Positions 49,913 to 58,558 of a DNA stretch of 64,000 nucleotides are shown piece after piece. The stretch's first letter is position 1. Each line of letters begins with the position of its first letter. The notes below the pieces were generated by a model that saw only the letters and a list, made by a program, of their open reading frames with translations, did not search any database and was not told the origin of the DNA. The stretch comes from Amycolatopsis alba DSM 44262 (GTDB lineage: Bacteria; Actinomycetota; Actinomycetes; Mycobacteriales; Pseudonocardiaceae): assembly GCF_000384215.1 (NCBI RefSeq), contig NZ_KB913032.1, positions 9,323,605 through 9,387,604 of the forward strand. Direction: 5' to 3'. A program made the position numbers and the translations under genes.

Positions 49913-50731
49913 ATGAGCGCGCCGCAGCAGCAGCCGTACCAACCGACTGGCCCGTTCGGCGCAATGCAGCCCGTCCAAACTCCCGTCGCGGCCCCACCGC
50001 CGCCGTCCGACTCACGGCTCCCCCGGCTGTTCGCCGCGATGATGGGCGTCTTCGCCGGTCTGCTGGTACTCGTCGCGACCTTTCTTCCGCAGTCGACGTA
50101 CGAACAGCTCTCCGAAGGCAAGTCGGTGACGAAGTTCGCCGAGACCGGCTGGACACGGAGCTTCGACATCGAACCGTCGGCGGAGGAGAAAGAGTTCTAC
50201 GACAAGACCCATGTCGCCCGCTACGGCATCCCGCTGTCCGCCGCCGCGCTGACCCTGTTCGCCGGGGCCGCGGTGGGCTTCGCCTCGTACCGGCGCAGTT
50301 CGACCTCGCCCGCCGCGACGACGGCGAGGACGCTGCTGGTCGCCGGCGGGGCGGGGACCGCGATCGGCGTCTGGATGCTCGGCATGGACATCTCGGCGAG
50401 CCTGAGCTTCGGGCAGGACACCGGCCGTTTCGTCTCGCGCTACGGGACCGGGAGCGGGTTCTGGATCCTGCTCGCCGGCGGGCTCGTGGCGTTGCTCACC
50501 ATCGGGCTGGCGATCGTGGCCAACCGCCGTGAACCGGCGGCGCCCCGGCAGGTCCCTTACCCGGCCACCTTCACCCCTTACGCGCCCGGCGTCCCCCAGC
50601 AGCACTATCCGCCGCAACCGCAGGCCTACGAGCCGCCCGCACCGCCGACGCCGCCAGCGGGCTCGGCGTTGCAGCAGCAGGACATCCTGCGCCCGTCGCC
50701 CGACAATCCGCCACAACCCGGCAATATGTGA
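49913..50731 (+). CDS. Proline-rich membrane protein, unknown function
   Basis: A 272-residue protein with Pro/Gln-rich cytoplasmic ends and four membrane segments (LFAAMMGVFAGLLVLVATFL, IPLSAAALTLFAGAAVGFA, LLVAGGAGTAIGVWMLGM, WILLAGGLVALLTIGLAIVA). The outer loop between the first two is charged (EPSAEEKEFYDKTHV). It is not recognised; Pro-rich tails of this sort occur in many actinobacterial membrane proteins near secretion genes. It follows the cassette after 103 bases. Confidence 0.7.
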   Translation: MSAPQQQPYQPTGPFGAMQPVQTPVAAPPPPSDSRLPRLFAAMMGVFAGLLVLVATFLPQSTYEQLSEGKSVTKFAETGWTRSFDIEPSAEEKEFYDKTHVARYGIPLSAAALTLFAGAAVGFASYRRSSTSPAATTARTLLVAGGAGTAIGVWMLGMDISASLSFGQDTGRFVSRYGTGSGFWILLAGGLVALLTIGLAIVANRREPAAPRQVPYPATFTPYAPGVPQQHYPPQPQAYEPPAPPTPPAGSALQQQDILRPSPDNPPQPGNM

Positions 50732-50750
50732 AAACTATTCACATCAGCGG

Positions 50751-50778
50751 TGGACAGTCTCCATACCGGCAGTATGCT
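50751..50778 (+). promoter_or_regulatory. Probable promoter of the SSADH gene
   Basis: TGGACA (50751-50756), a 16-base spacer and TATGCT (50773-50778). CATAC/GTATG arms (50762-50776) and GTGAA/TTCAC arms (50729-50743) overlap it and may be operator sites. Confidence 0.5.
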
Positions 50779-50847
50779 GTACTCGTCGGTAACACCTGGG
50801 CTCTGCGTGGCGCCTCCCGGCTCCACGCGGCATGGAACGGAGACGGC

Positions 50848-52470
50848 ATGACGAGCACGGCACCGGCGAGCGCGGGCCACCACACCGAAGAACCGGCCAC
50901 CATCGGCGGCGTCCCCGGCGCCCCGGCCATGGCGAGGGCGGACCGGCTCGTGCGGCGGGTCGTGGGTGGCGAGAACACCACCGTCTCCGCGCAGGTCCAG
51001 ATGCGCGCGCCCTTCACCGGGCGGCCGATCGCGACGCTGCCCCAGGCCACCGACGCCGACGTCCGTGCCGTGTTCGGCCAGGCGCGGGAAGCGCAGCGCT
51101 CGTGGGCCGACCGGCCGGTCGAAGACCGCCAGCGCATCCTGATCCGCCTCCACGACCTGGTCCTGAAGCGTCAGGAAGAAGCGCTCGACCTCGTGCAGAT
51201 CGAGGCGGGCAAGGCCCGGATGGACGCCTTCGACGAGGTCAGTGCCACCGCGCTCGTCGCCGCCTACTACGGCAAGCACAGCGCGAAGATCCTTTCGCCA
51301 CGCCGCGCCGCCGGGCTGATCCCGGTGCTGACGAAGGTCGGCGAGCTCCGGCACCCCAAGGGTGTCGTCGGGATCATCTCGCCGTGGAACTACCCGCTCG
51401 CGCTGACCGCGATGGACGTCCTGCCCGCGCTCGCGGCGGGCAACGCCGTCGTGCAGAAACCGGACAACCAGACCGCGCTCTCGGCGCTGTGGCTGCAGGA
51501 GCTCGCCGAGGAGGCCGGGCTGCCCGCCGGTGTATGGCAGATCGTGCTCGGCCGGGGTTCACGGATCGGCGACGCGCTGGTCGAGGAGTCGGACTATCTC
51601 TGCTTCACCGGATCCACGCCCACGGGCAAGGGCCTGGCCGCGAGGGTGGCGGAGCGGCTGACGAGCTACTCGCTGGAACTCGGCGGCAAGAACCCGATGA
51701 TCGTGCTGCCCGACGCCGACATCGCCAAGACCGCCGCGGGCGCGGTGACCGCGTGCTTCTCCTCCGCGGGCCAGCTGTGCGTTTCGGTCGAGCGGATCTA
51801 CGTCCACGAGTCGATCCGCGAGGAGTTCACGCGGGCCTTCGTCGCGAAGACGGCCGCGCTGCGGCTCGGGGGCGCGCTGGACTACCAGGCACAGATGGGT
51901 TCCCTGACCTCGGAAGACCAGCTGGCGACGGTGTCGGCGCATGTCGAGGACGCCCGCTCCAAGGGCGCGAAAGTGCTCACCGGCGGCAAGGCCCGGCCAG
52001 ACCTCGGCCCGCTGTTCTACGAGCCGACCGTGCTCACCGACGTCACCGAGGACGTCAAGCTGTTCGCCGAGGAGACCTTCGGGCCGGTCGTGTCGATCTA
52101 CGGCTACACCGACGTCACCGAGGCGATCGACCGCGCGAACGACACGAAGTTCGGGCTGAACGCGAGCGTCTGGTCGCGCAACGGCCGGGCAGGCTGGGAG
52201 GTCGCGGCGCGGCTGAAAGCGGGGACCGTCAACGTCAACGAGGGCTTCGCAGCGACCTTCGGGACCGTGGGGCTGCCGATGGGCGGGATGAAGGAATCCG
52301 GTGTCGGACGGCGCAACGGCGTCGAAGGGCTGCTCAAGTACACCGAGGCCCAGGCGATCGCGGTGCAGCGCGGGATGCCGCTGCGCCCCGGTCGCGGAAT
52401 CCCCCCGAAGCTGTGGGCGAAGAGCCTGAGCGTGAGCCTCAAGGCGCTTCGCCGCCTCCCCCGCCGCTGA
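50848..52470 (+). CDS. gabD2: Succinate-semialdehyde dehydrogenase (NADP type)
   Basis: A 540-residue aldehyde dehydrogenase. Catalytic residues are E277 (LELGGKNP) and C311 (SSAGQLCVS); SPWNYPLALTAMDVLPALAAG and FTGSTPTGKGLA belong to the cofactor fold. It resembles mycobacterial GabD2, which makes succinate from its semialdehyde. The N-terminal extension of about 40 residues and basic C-terminus are usual in that group. ATG 50848 follows ACGGAGACGG. Another aldehyde as substrate remains possible. Confidence 0.85.
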   Translation: MTSTAPASAGHHTEEPATIGGVPGAPAMARADRLVRRVVGGENTTVSAQVQMRAPFTGRPIATLPQATDADVRAVFGQAREAQRSWADRPVEDRQRILIRLHDLVLKRQEEALDLVQIEAGKARMDAFDEVSATALVAAYYGKHSAKILSPRRAAGLIPVLTKVGELRHPKGVVGIISPWNYPLALTAMDVLPALAAGNAVVQKPDNQTALSALWLQELAEEAGLPAGVWQIVLGRGSRIGDALVEESDYLCFTGSTPTGKGLAARVAERLTSYSLELGGKNPMIVLPDADIAKTAAGAVTACFSSAGQLCVSVERIYVHESIREEFTRAFVAKTAALRLGGALDYQAQMGSLTSEDQLATVSAHVEDARSKGAKVLTGGKARPDLGPLFYEPTVLTDVTEDVKLFAEETFGPVVSIYGYTDVTEAIDRANDTKFGLNASVWSRNGRAGWEVAARLKAGTVNVNEGFAATFGTVGLPMGGMKESGVGRRNGVEGLLKYTEAQAIAVQRGMPLRPGRGIPPKLWAKSLSVSLKALRRLPRR

Positions 52471-52479
52471 CGAAACGCG

Positions 52480-55400
52480 TCAGGAGGACGAGGTGGGCGC
52501 TGCCAGCAGGCCACGGTCGTAGGCGATCGCGACGGCCTCGGCCCGGCGGCTCGCACCGAGCTTGGCCATCACGCGCGAAAGATGGACGCTCACCGTCTTC
52601 TCGCTGATGTACAGCTCTTCGCCGACCTGCCGGTTCGTCCGGCCGAGCGCGACGCGCTCCAGCACGTCGCGCTCGCGGTCGGTGAGCGGGTCGACGACGT
52701 CACGACGGGGTGCCGCGGGCTCTCCCGGCAGCTCGACGCGTGCCCGGTGACCGAGTTCCCGGACGGCTTCGCGCAGCGGGCAGGCGCCCAGCCGATCGGC
52801 CACCTCGTGCGCGGCCAGCAGTTCCGACGCGGCGAGCGCGGTGTCGCCGTCCGATGCGAACAGGGCCTTCGCGTGCTGCAGGCGGCACATGGCCTGCTCG
52901 TACACGGCGCCGTAGCCGAACGCTTCGACCGCCTTCGCCCACAACGCCGGGTCACCCGCGCCGCGAAGGCAGCTGCCGAGCGCCTCAAGCCGGGTGAGCC
53001 ACGCCAGCGCCTCCGGCCCCAGCGTCACCGAACGCGGGACGCCGTGTTCGGCGCAATAGCGTCCGTGGGCGAGCAGCTTCTCCCCCGACGCCACGGCGGC
53101 CTCGACGGTCGCCAGATCCCCGCGCACCCTGGCTTCGGCGGCCTGCGCGACGGCGGCCGCGAGACCGTGCACGCTGATCCTGATCCCGCCGAGAACCGCG
53201 GGCTCGACACTTTCGAGCCAGTCGATCAGCCCCTGTGCCTCCCGCACCGCACCCGCGTGGTCCCCCCGCCACGAGGCGAGCTGGATGGCGGCGTCCGCCG
53301 ACGCGAGCGCGATCGAGTAGTCGGTGCTCCAGTGCTGCCGCAGGCTGGGCAGGATCTTGTCCGCGTCCGCGAACCGGCCCCGGCCGACGACGAACTGCGC
53401 CCAGATGCCCAGGAACCGCCCGGCGACGACGCTCGAAACGCCACGGGCCGCCCGGCCCGCGTCGTCGTCTTCCGGCCAGTCCCCGCTGACGTACCGCAGC
53501 TGGAGATGTTTGGTCCGCAGCTCGATCCCGAACGAACTCCAGGTCAGCCCGGTCTCCTTGGCCCGGCTGATGCCCTTGGCGTAGTACTTCAGCGCGGAGC
53601 CGATCTCGGCCCTGTCGTCGTAGCTCAGCCCGAGGAAGTGCAGCGCCCGCAGTTCGCCGTTGAGGGCGCCGGAATCCCTGGCCTTCCGCTCGGCCTGGCG
53701 CAACCGCTCCCGCGCCTCCTCGACGTCGCCCGCCGAGTCGGCCAGCGTCCCGAGTGAGACCAGCGCGGCCGCCTCCGCCCCGCCCGCTCCGACGGCCCTC
53801 GCGTCGGCGACGGCGGCCAGCGCGCACTGCAGCGCCTCTTCGTGCCTGTCGATCAGCCGCAGGATCCCCGCCCTCGTGGCGAGCACCCAGGCCCGCGCGG
53901 AACTCGCCTCGGTGTGTTCGACCAGTTCCCAGGCCTTGTCGATCGCCTCGACGACCTCGTCCAGCGTGCCGTCGACCGAAAGCAGCGCCTCCGCGTGCCG
54001 CCGCCAGACCTTGGCGGATCGCTCGTTGCCGGTTTCCGGGCCGAGCGCCTCGGTCGCGGACCGTGAATAGGCGACCGCCCGTTCCGGCTCGCCGGACGTG
54101 CTCGCGAAATAGGAGGCCTCGTGCAGCAGGTTGAGCTCGTCGATGTCCGAGGGCCGGTCCTGCTCCGGCACGGCGTCCCAAATGGACAGTGCCTGCTCGA
54201 CGTGCCGCAGCGCGGCACCGGGAGCGCCGAGTTTCTCGGCCTCGACGATCGCGCGCAGCAACGCGGCCAGCGCGGTGACGAAATCCTTGCTCTCCAGGCT
54301 GTGGTGCGCGAGGCGGGCGTCCTGGCCGCGGCCCTGGGTCCGGGTGCGGATCCGGGTCGCGTAGGCCGCGTGCATGCGCACCCGCTCCCCCGGCAGCAGA
54401 TCGCCGTACACCGCTTCCTGCAGCAGCGCGTGGCGGAAGGTGTAGAAACCGTTCTCGATCACCAGCACGTGATGCTGCACCGCTTCGCGCAGTGCCTCGT
54501 CGAGTTCGAGTTCGTCCAGCCCGGAGATCTCGGCGAGGGCGGCGTGCGCCACCGAGTCCCTGGCGACCGAGACCACCCGCAGGATCCGGCGGGTGATCGG
54601 CGAAAGCTGCTCCACGCGGGCGAGAAGCACCTCGGCCAGCCCGGCGGGCAGCTCGCGGCAGTCCTTCGCGGACGCGAGCAGCTCCTCGACGAAGAACGGA
54701 TTGCCCTCGGACCGGGAGACGATGTCGGCGATCAGGTCCTGGCCGATCGGCTCGTCGGCCAGTGCCTCGACGAACGCGCGCGCGTCCTCGGCGCCGAACG
54801 GCTTGACCTCGACACGTTCGACCGCGCCGAGCCGCACCACCTCCGAGAGCAGGGCCCGCAGCGGATGCCGCCGGTGGACGTCCTCCTCGCGATAGCTCGC
54901 CACCACCAGCAGCCGCTGGGTGCGCAGCCTCGTCAGCAGGAAGGACAGCAGGTTCCGGGTCGAGCCGTCGGCCCAGTGCAGATCCTCCAGCAGGATCACC
55001 ACGGGCCGGCGCTGCGCGATGACGGTCAGCACCCCCAGTACCGCGTCGAACAGCTGGAGCTGGCCGAGGTCCTGTTCGGGCCCGAGCCGTTGCGTCGACA
55101 CCTGTTCGCTCGCGGTGAGCTGACCGTCTTCGATGGCGGGGTACTCCTCCGCCTGCTGCATCTGCGGGAGCAGCCTGCCCAGCGCCGGCCGGGCCCGGAC
55201 CGCGGCGGTGACCGCGGGATCGGACGTCGTCGCCAGCGGCGCCAGGGCCTCGGCGAACGGAAGATAAGGAAGACCGCCGTCGCGGACGTCGATACAGCGC
55301 CCTGTCAGCACCAGGGCGCCCGCGCCTGCGGTGAACTCGCCGAGCGCGGTCAGGAGACGGGTCTTGCCGACGCCGGCATCACCGGAGAGCAGCACCGCGC

Positions 55401-55506
55401 CTGCCTCGGCCCGTTCTGCACGGGCGAAGGCGGCGCGGAGCTGCCGCATCTCCTGAGTGCGGGCGACGATCGGGATTCCGGAGCCAAGACGGGGCACGAG
55501 GTGCAT
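52480..55506 (-). CDS. Large ATP-binding LuxR regulator (LAL/MalT type)
   Basis: A 1008-residue regulator. The N-terminal AAA-like domain has Walker A GDAGVGKTR (42-50) and Walker B VVILLEDLHWAD; then comes a helical TPR-like region; the last 65 residues are a LuxR HTH (LTDRERDVLERVALGRTNRQ, ISEKTVSVHLSRVMAKLGAS). LAL proteins activate transcription on binding a ligand to the middle part. The ATG at 55506 is used. The stop is ten bases from the convergent SSADH stop. Target unknown. Confidence 0.92.
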   Translation of the reverse strand: MHLVPRLGSGIPIVARTQEMRQLRAAFARAERAEAGAVLLSGDAGVGKTRLLTALGEFTAGAGALVLTGRCIDVRDGGLPYLPFAEALAPLATTSDPAVTAAVRARPALGRLLPQMQQAEEYPAIEDGQLTASEQVSTQRLGPEQDLGQLQLFDAVLGVLTVIAQRRPVVILLEDLHWADGSTRNLLSFLLTRLRTQRLLVVASYREEDVHRRHPLRALLSEVVRLGAVERVEVKPFGAEDARAFVEALADEPIGQDLIADIVSRSEGNPFFVEELLASAKDCRELPAGLAEVLLARVEQLSPITRRILRVVSVARDSVAHAALAEISGLDELELDEALREAVQHHVLVIENGFYTFRHALLQEAVYGDLLPGERVRMHAAYATRIRTRTQGRGQDARLAHHSLESKDFVTALAALLRAIVEAEKLGAPGAALRHVEQALSIWDAVPEQDRPSDIDELNLLHEASYFASTSGEPERAVAYSRSATEALGPETGNERSAKVWRRHAEALLSVDGTLDEVVEAIDKAWELVEHTEASSARAWVLATRAGILRLIDRHEEALQCALAAVADARAVGAGGAEAAALVSLGTLADSAGDVEEARERLRQAERKARDSGALNGELRALHFLGLSYDDRAEIGSALKYYAKGISRAKETGLTWSSFGIELRTKHLQLRYVSGDWPEDDDAGRAARGVSSVVAGRFLGIWAQFVVGRGRFADADKILPSLRQHWSTDYSIALASADAAIQLASWRGDHAGAVREAQGLIDWLESVEPAVLGGIRISVHGLAAAVAQAAEARVRGDLATVEAAVASGEKLLAHGRYCAEHGVPRSVTLGPEALAWLTRLEALGSCLRGAGDPALWAKAVEAFGYGAVYEQAMCRLQHAKALFASDGDTALAASELLAAHEVADRLGACPLREAVRELGHRARVELPGEPAAPRRDVVDPLTDRERDVLERVALGRTNRQVGEELYISEKTVSVHLSRVMAKLGASRRAEAVAIAYDRGLLAAPTSSS

Positions 55507-55569
55507 TCTTGCCTACCGGGCCGACAACTTCGCCTGGGTTTTGGCCGAGAGCTTCATCGCACTCGACCT

Positions 55570-55782
55570 CTACCGGGTGATCTCGCCGCTGCGGGCGGGC
55601 AGCTGCCCGGCCTCGCGGCGCTGCTGAGCGGGCACCTGGACCTCGGCGCGGTGCGCGCGGATCCGCTTGCCCGCCCGGCGGGCCCTGTCGACCCATACGC
55701 TGCGACCCGCTCGCTGCAGCTCCTCCCGGCGGTACTCGATTTCGGCCAGCACTCCGGTGAGCAGAGCGTCGTTCGTGTTCAT
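55570..55782 (-). CDS. Small basic hypothetical protein (70 residues)
   Basis: Begins MNTNDALLTGVLAEIEYRRE and continues as a basic helix with AGRSVWVDRARRAGKRIRAHR. Two ATG codons in a row (55785 and 55782) follow GGGGAA on the minus strand. The frame is short and unrecognised, but codon use is consistent and it lies properly spaced upstream of the regulator gene. It could be a small DNA- or RNA-binding protein. Confidence 0.5.
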   Translation of the reverse strand: MNTNDALLTGVLAEIEYRREELQRAGRSVWVDRARRAGKRIRAHRAEVQVPAQQRREAGQLPARSGEITR

Positions 55783-55877
55783 CATTTCCCCTTAGGAACT
55801 CACTGCCTCGTTGGTAGTGATGAGATTCGTCCTGAGGGGTGCCCTGAGGCATCGGGTGATCACCTACACCCGGACGT

Positions 55878-55933
55878 GATTCGACCCCTTACGCCGGCCC
55901 ATCCCCTGCTCGGGGGGCGTAAGGGGTCGAATC
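55878..55933. terminator. 18-base-stem hairpin after the DUF397 gene
   Basis: Perfect arms (55878-55895 and 55916-55933), core TTCGACCCCTTACGCC, 20-base loop. It ends ten bases from the minus-strand stop at 55943. No T-run. It is not of family A or B. Confidence 0.7.
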
Positions 55934-55942
55934 TCAGTGTCT

Positions 55943-56152
55943 CTAGTCGTGTGCCGGGCCACTCGGGCGCACCGCGCCGAGCAGCCCCCGCCAAGCGTGC
56001 GGCGACAGGCGGAAGGCACCTCCCTCGGGATCCTTGGAATCCCTCAGGGCGGCACCGGAACCGGTGAAGGCGACCTCGACGCAGTCGTTGCCGCCGCCAC
56101 TGTGGCTGCTCTTGAACCACTGGGCCTGGGAAAGATCATCGTTGGGCGTCAT
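55943..56152 (-). CDS. DUF397 protein
   Basis: A 69-residue DUF397 protein: AQWFKSSHSGGGNDCVEVAF at the N-terminus and VALRDSKDP-like ALRDSKDPEGGAFRLSPHAW at the C-terminus. DUF397 proteins pair with XRE regulators of the DUF5753 type, here encoded 12 bases upstream. In Streptomyces such pairs tune development and antibiotic output, and some behave like toxin-antitoxin units. ATG 56152 follows GGAGTGGGGAG. Confidence 0.92.
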   Translation of the reverse strand: MTPNDDLSQAQWFKSSHSGGGNDCVEVAFTGSGAALRDSKDPEGGAFRLSPHAWRGLLGAVRPSGPAHD

Positions 56153-56164
56153 GCTCCCCACTCC

Positions 56165-57052
56165 TTACTCGTTTCCGGGGACTTTCTCCGGCAGGGCCGC
56201 CTGTTCGGCGAACCTCCCGGCTGCCTCGGCGATCAGCTCGACCGAGTCGTCCGGCTTCAACGCGGCGGCACGGAGATGGTCGAACATCAACGCGTATCGC
56301 CGGACGTCCGGGGGTTCCTCCAGATAGAGCCCAGTGGAGGTGCTGTCGACGTAGACCACGTCGGTGTCGGCCAGTTCGGGGAAGCCCATGACGAGGAACG
56401 GACCCTCCATTCCGGGATGGGCACCCGCGCCGAACGGCACGATCTGGACGGTCACGTTCGCCCGCGCGGCCATCGTGACCATCCGGTACAGCTGTTCCGC
56501 CATCACCTCGGCCCCGTCGACCGTGCGATGCAGGACGGCCTCGTCCATCACCGCCCAGTACTCCGGGGGCGAGGGGTCGGTCAGCAGCTCCTGCCGCGCC
56601 ATCCGCGCCGCCACCCGGCGCCGGATCTCGGCCTCCTCGGCGTCGGGCCGCATCGCCCTGATCACGGCCCTGGCGTAACGCTCGGTCTGCAGGAGCCCCG
56701 GCACCAGCAGCGCCTGGAAGGCCCGCAGCGAACTCGCGTCCGCCTCCAAACCGACGAAGGTGCCGGTGAACACCTCGTTGTACGCGTGCCACCAGCCGCG
56801 TTTGCGGGCTTCCCTGGCCAGCTGGACGAGCGCCTCCTGCTCGTCACCCGCGATGCCGTACAGCTCGAGCATGTCGCGCGCGTCGCGCGGGGTGACCCCG
56901 ACGTGCCCGGTCTCGATGCGGCTGACCTTCGACGCCGAGCATTCGAGTTTCTCGCTCACCTCGTCGATCGTGAGGTCGGCCGCTTCGCGCAACCGCCTCA
57001 ATTCGCTCGCCAGCCGCCGGCGGCGCACAGTGGGTCCCTGACCCCTCGTCAT
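56165..57052 (-). CDS. XRE-family regulator with DUF5753 (Scr1-like)
   Basis: A 295-residue protein with an N-terminal HTH (LRRLREAADLTIDEVSEKLE, SASKVSRIETG, roughly residues 18-50) and a DUF5753 C-terminal domain (LVPGLLQTERYARAV, VQIVPFGAGAHPG, STSTGLYLEEP). It presumably binds and is controlled by the DUF397 partner downstream. ATG 57052 is used; the GTG one codon earlier is also possible. A palindrome at 57207 may be its site. Confidence 0.93.
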   Translation of the reverse strand: MTRGQGPTVRRRRLASELRRLREAADLTIDEVSEKLECSASKVSRIETGHVGVTPRDARDMLELYGIAGDEQEALVQLAREARKRGWWHAYNEVFTGTFVGLEADASSLRAFQALLVPGLLQTERYARAVIRAMRPDAEEAEIRRRVAARMARQELLTDPSPPEYWAVMDEAVLHRTVDGAEVMAEQLYRMVTMAARANVTVQIVPFGAGAHPGMEGPFLVMGFPELADTDVVYVDSTSTGLYLEEPPDVRRYALMFDHLRAAALKPDDSVELIAEAAGRFAEQAALPEKVPGNE

Positions 57053-57511
57053 CACGGCACCTCCACAAGCTGTCCGAGCAACACCGATCACGACGCGGCG
57101 AGGAGAACAGTGTTCAGTTACCCCGCCGAAGCACATCTAACCAGCCCGCGACACATTCGGTGAGATGGTCACACGTCCATTTTTCCGGCACGCCCGGACT
57201 TTCATCCTGCAATTTGCAGATTGCCGTTGTAGGTTGAGCATTGTGCAACGCGGTACGCCCGCCTTCATCGGCGATGGCGGATCCGCTCGCGGCACGGGCG
57301 CGGGGCCGCGAGCTGCACCGATGGGCTTCCGCGAGGATACCCGTCGAAGCCGGATTCACCCCCGGTGCAGGGCCGGAGCCGTCCCCCGATCGGTTCCGGC
57401 CCTCCCTTTATTCCGAGCCATTCCGTAATGCTCTGATCTCAGATGTTATTGCATTTCGCCATTCCCTCTAAAGAGTGGACAAGGCGCTTCTCGGATGCGG
57501 AACGTCACCGT
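57053..57511. other. Intergenic region between XRE and tesB genes
   Basis: About 460 bases, less GC-rich from 57170 to 57260 and around 57420-57470. No frame here has gene-like features. The upstream control region of the XRE gene must lie here. CTGCAATTTGCAG (57207-57219) is a perfect odd palindrome 155 bases before that gene and a candidate operator. Confidence 0.5.
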
Positions 57512-58411
57512 TCACACCACTCGGAGAAGGCCTTCCTGCACAACGGTGGCGATATGCGTTCCGTCCGCGGCGAAGAACCGGCCGGTGGCCAGACCGCGGG
57601 CGCCCGACGCCGTCGGCGACGCGCTGTCGTAGAGGAACCATTCGTCGGCCCGGAACGGGCGGTGGAACCACAGCGCGTGGTCGAGGCTCGCGCCGATCAC
57701 CTTGTCGAGGTCCCAGTAGACGCCGTGGCGCGCGAGGACCGAGTCCAGGAGCGTCATGTCGGAGGCGTAGGTCAGGACGCAGACGTGCAGCAGCTGCTGG
57801 TCCGGGAGCTTGCCGTCGGCCCGCATCCAGACCTGGTTGCGGGCGGGCAGCTCACCGGACTTCCTGGTCACCCACGGCGGGTCGTTGACGTAGCGCAGGT
57901 CGATCGGGCGCGGCCGGTCGTGGTGGCCGATGAAGTAGCCCTCGGCCCGCTCTTGCAACGTCGGGAGCGACTCGGGGTCCGGGACGTCCGGCATGCCCTC
58001 GGAATGCTCGATGCCGCCCTCGTCCTTCTGGAAGGACGCGGACAGCGAGAAGATCGCCTTGCCGTGCTGGATGCCCACGACGCGGCGGGTGGTGAACGAG
58101 CGGCCGTCGCGGATGCGGTCGACCTCGTAGACGATCGGGACGCTCGGGTCGCCGCCGCGGATGAAGTACGCGTGCAGCGAGTGGACCTTCCGCTCCTCGG
58201 GGACGGTGCGGCCGGCGGCGACCAGTGCCTGCCCCGCGACCTGCCCGCCGAACACCCGCACCGGCGAATGCGCCGGCGAGACACCGCGGAAGATGTTCTC
58301 CTCGATCTTCTCCAAGTCCAGCAGGGCGACCAGCTTGTCGAGCACCGGCTGACCGCCGACGCCGCCGGTGCTGTCGAAACCGGCCGCGGCTTCCCTGGCC
58401 ATCTCAGTCAT
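57512..58411 (-). CDS. tesB: Acyl-CoA thioesterase II
   Basis: A 299-residue double hot-dog thioesterase. RVFGGQVAGQALVAAGRTV, LHAYFIRGGDPSVPIVYEVDRIRDGRSF (cited as SLHAYFIRGGD and DRIRDGRSF) and the C-terminal SLDHALWFHRPFRADEWFLY are TesB signatures; the Asp-Thr-Gln catalytic set is in DHALW, the Thr region before it and the GGQ segment. It frees CoA from medium and long acyl-CoA. Stands alone between hairpins and the XRE gap. Confidence 0.92.
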   Translation of the reverse strand: MTEMAREAAAGFDSTGGVGGQPVLDKLVALLDLEKIEENIFRGVSPAHSPVRVFGGQVAGQALVAAGRTVPEERKVHSLHAYFIRGGDPSVPIVYEVDRIRDGRSFTTRRVVGIQHGKAIFSLSASFQKDEGGIEHSEGMPDVPDPESLPTLQERAEGYFIGHHDRPRPIDLRYVNDPPWVTRKSGELPARNQVWMRADGKLPDQQLLHVCVLTYASDMTLLDSVLARHGVYWDLDKVIGASLDHALWFHRPFRADEWFLYDSASPTASGARGLATGRFFAADGTHIATVVQEGLLRVV

Positions 58412-58465
58412 GCCCTGAACTTTAGGCCGTCCGGGTGCCCGGAGCCTCGGTGAGGCGGGACGTTT

Positions 58466-58488
58466 GTCGCGAAGGCCACCTTCGCGAC
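58466..58488. repeat. Short inverted repeat, GTCGCGAAGG type
   Basis: Perfect ten-base arms (58466-58475 and 58479-58488) around CCA. The outer GTCGCGAA matches the ends of family A, so it looks like a truncated family A element next to a family B one. Confidence 0.75.
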
Positions 58489-58549
58489 GAAGTACATGAA
58501 GGCCCCCTTCCTGTACCTAGGCGCGAGGAAGGGGGCCTTCATGTACTTC
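58489..58549. repeat. Intergenic inverted repeat, family B
   Basis: Perfect 24-base arms (58489-58512 and 58526-58549) with core GTACATGAAGGCCCCCTT. The loop GTACCTAGGCGCG is nearly identical to that at 60788-60842. It ends ten bases from the pyruvate kinase stop. Confidence 0.87.
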
Positions 58550-58558
58550 AAGACAACG

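Noticed and set aside
47510..50731. Complete type VII secretion locus
   Set aside because: No EccC ATPase, EccB/D/E or mycosin gene is in the window; only accessory and substrate-like proteins are seen.
54121..56067. 648-codon open frame on the plus strand
   Set aside because: Antisense to the LuxR regulator and reaching into the DUF397 region; no family features and Arg/Gln/His-rich shadow composition.
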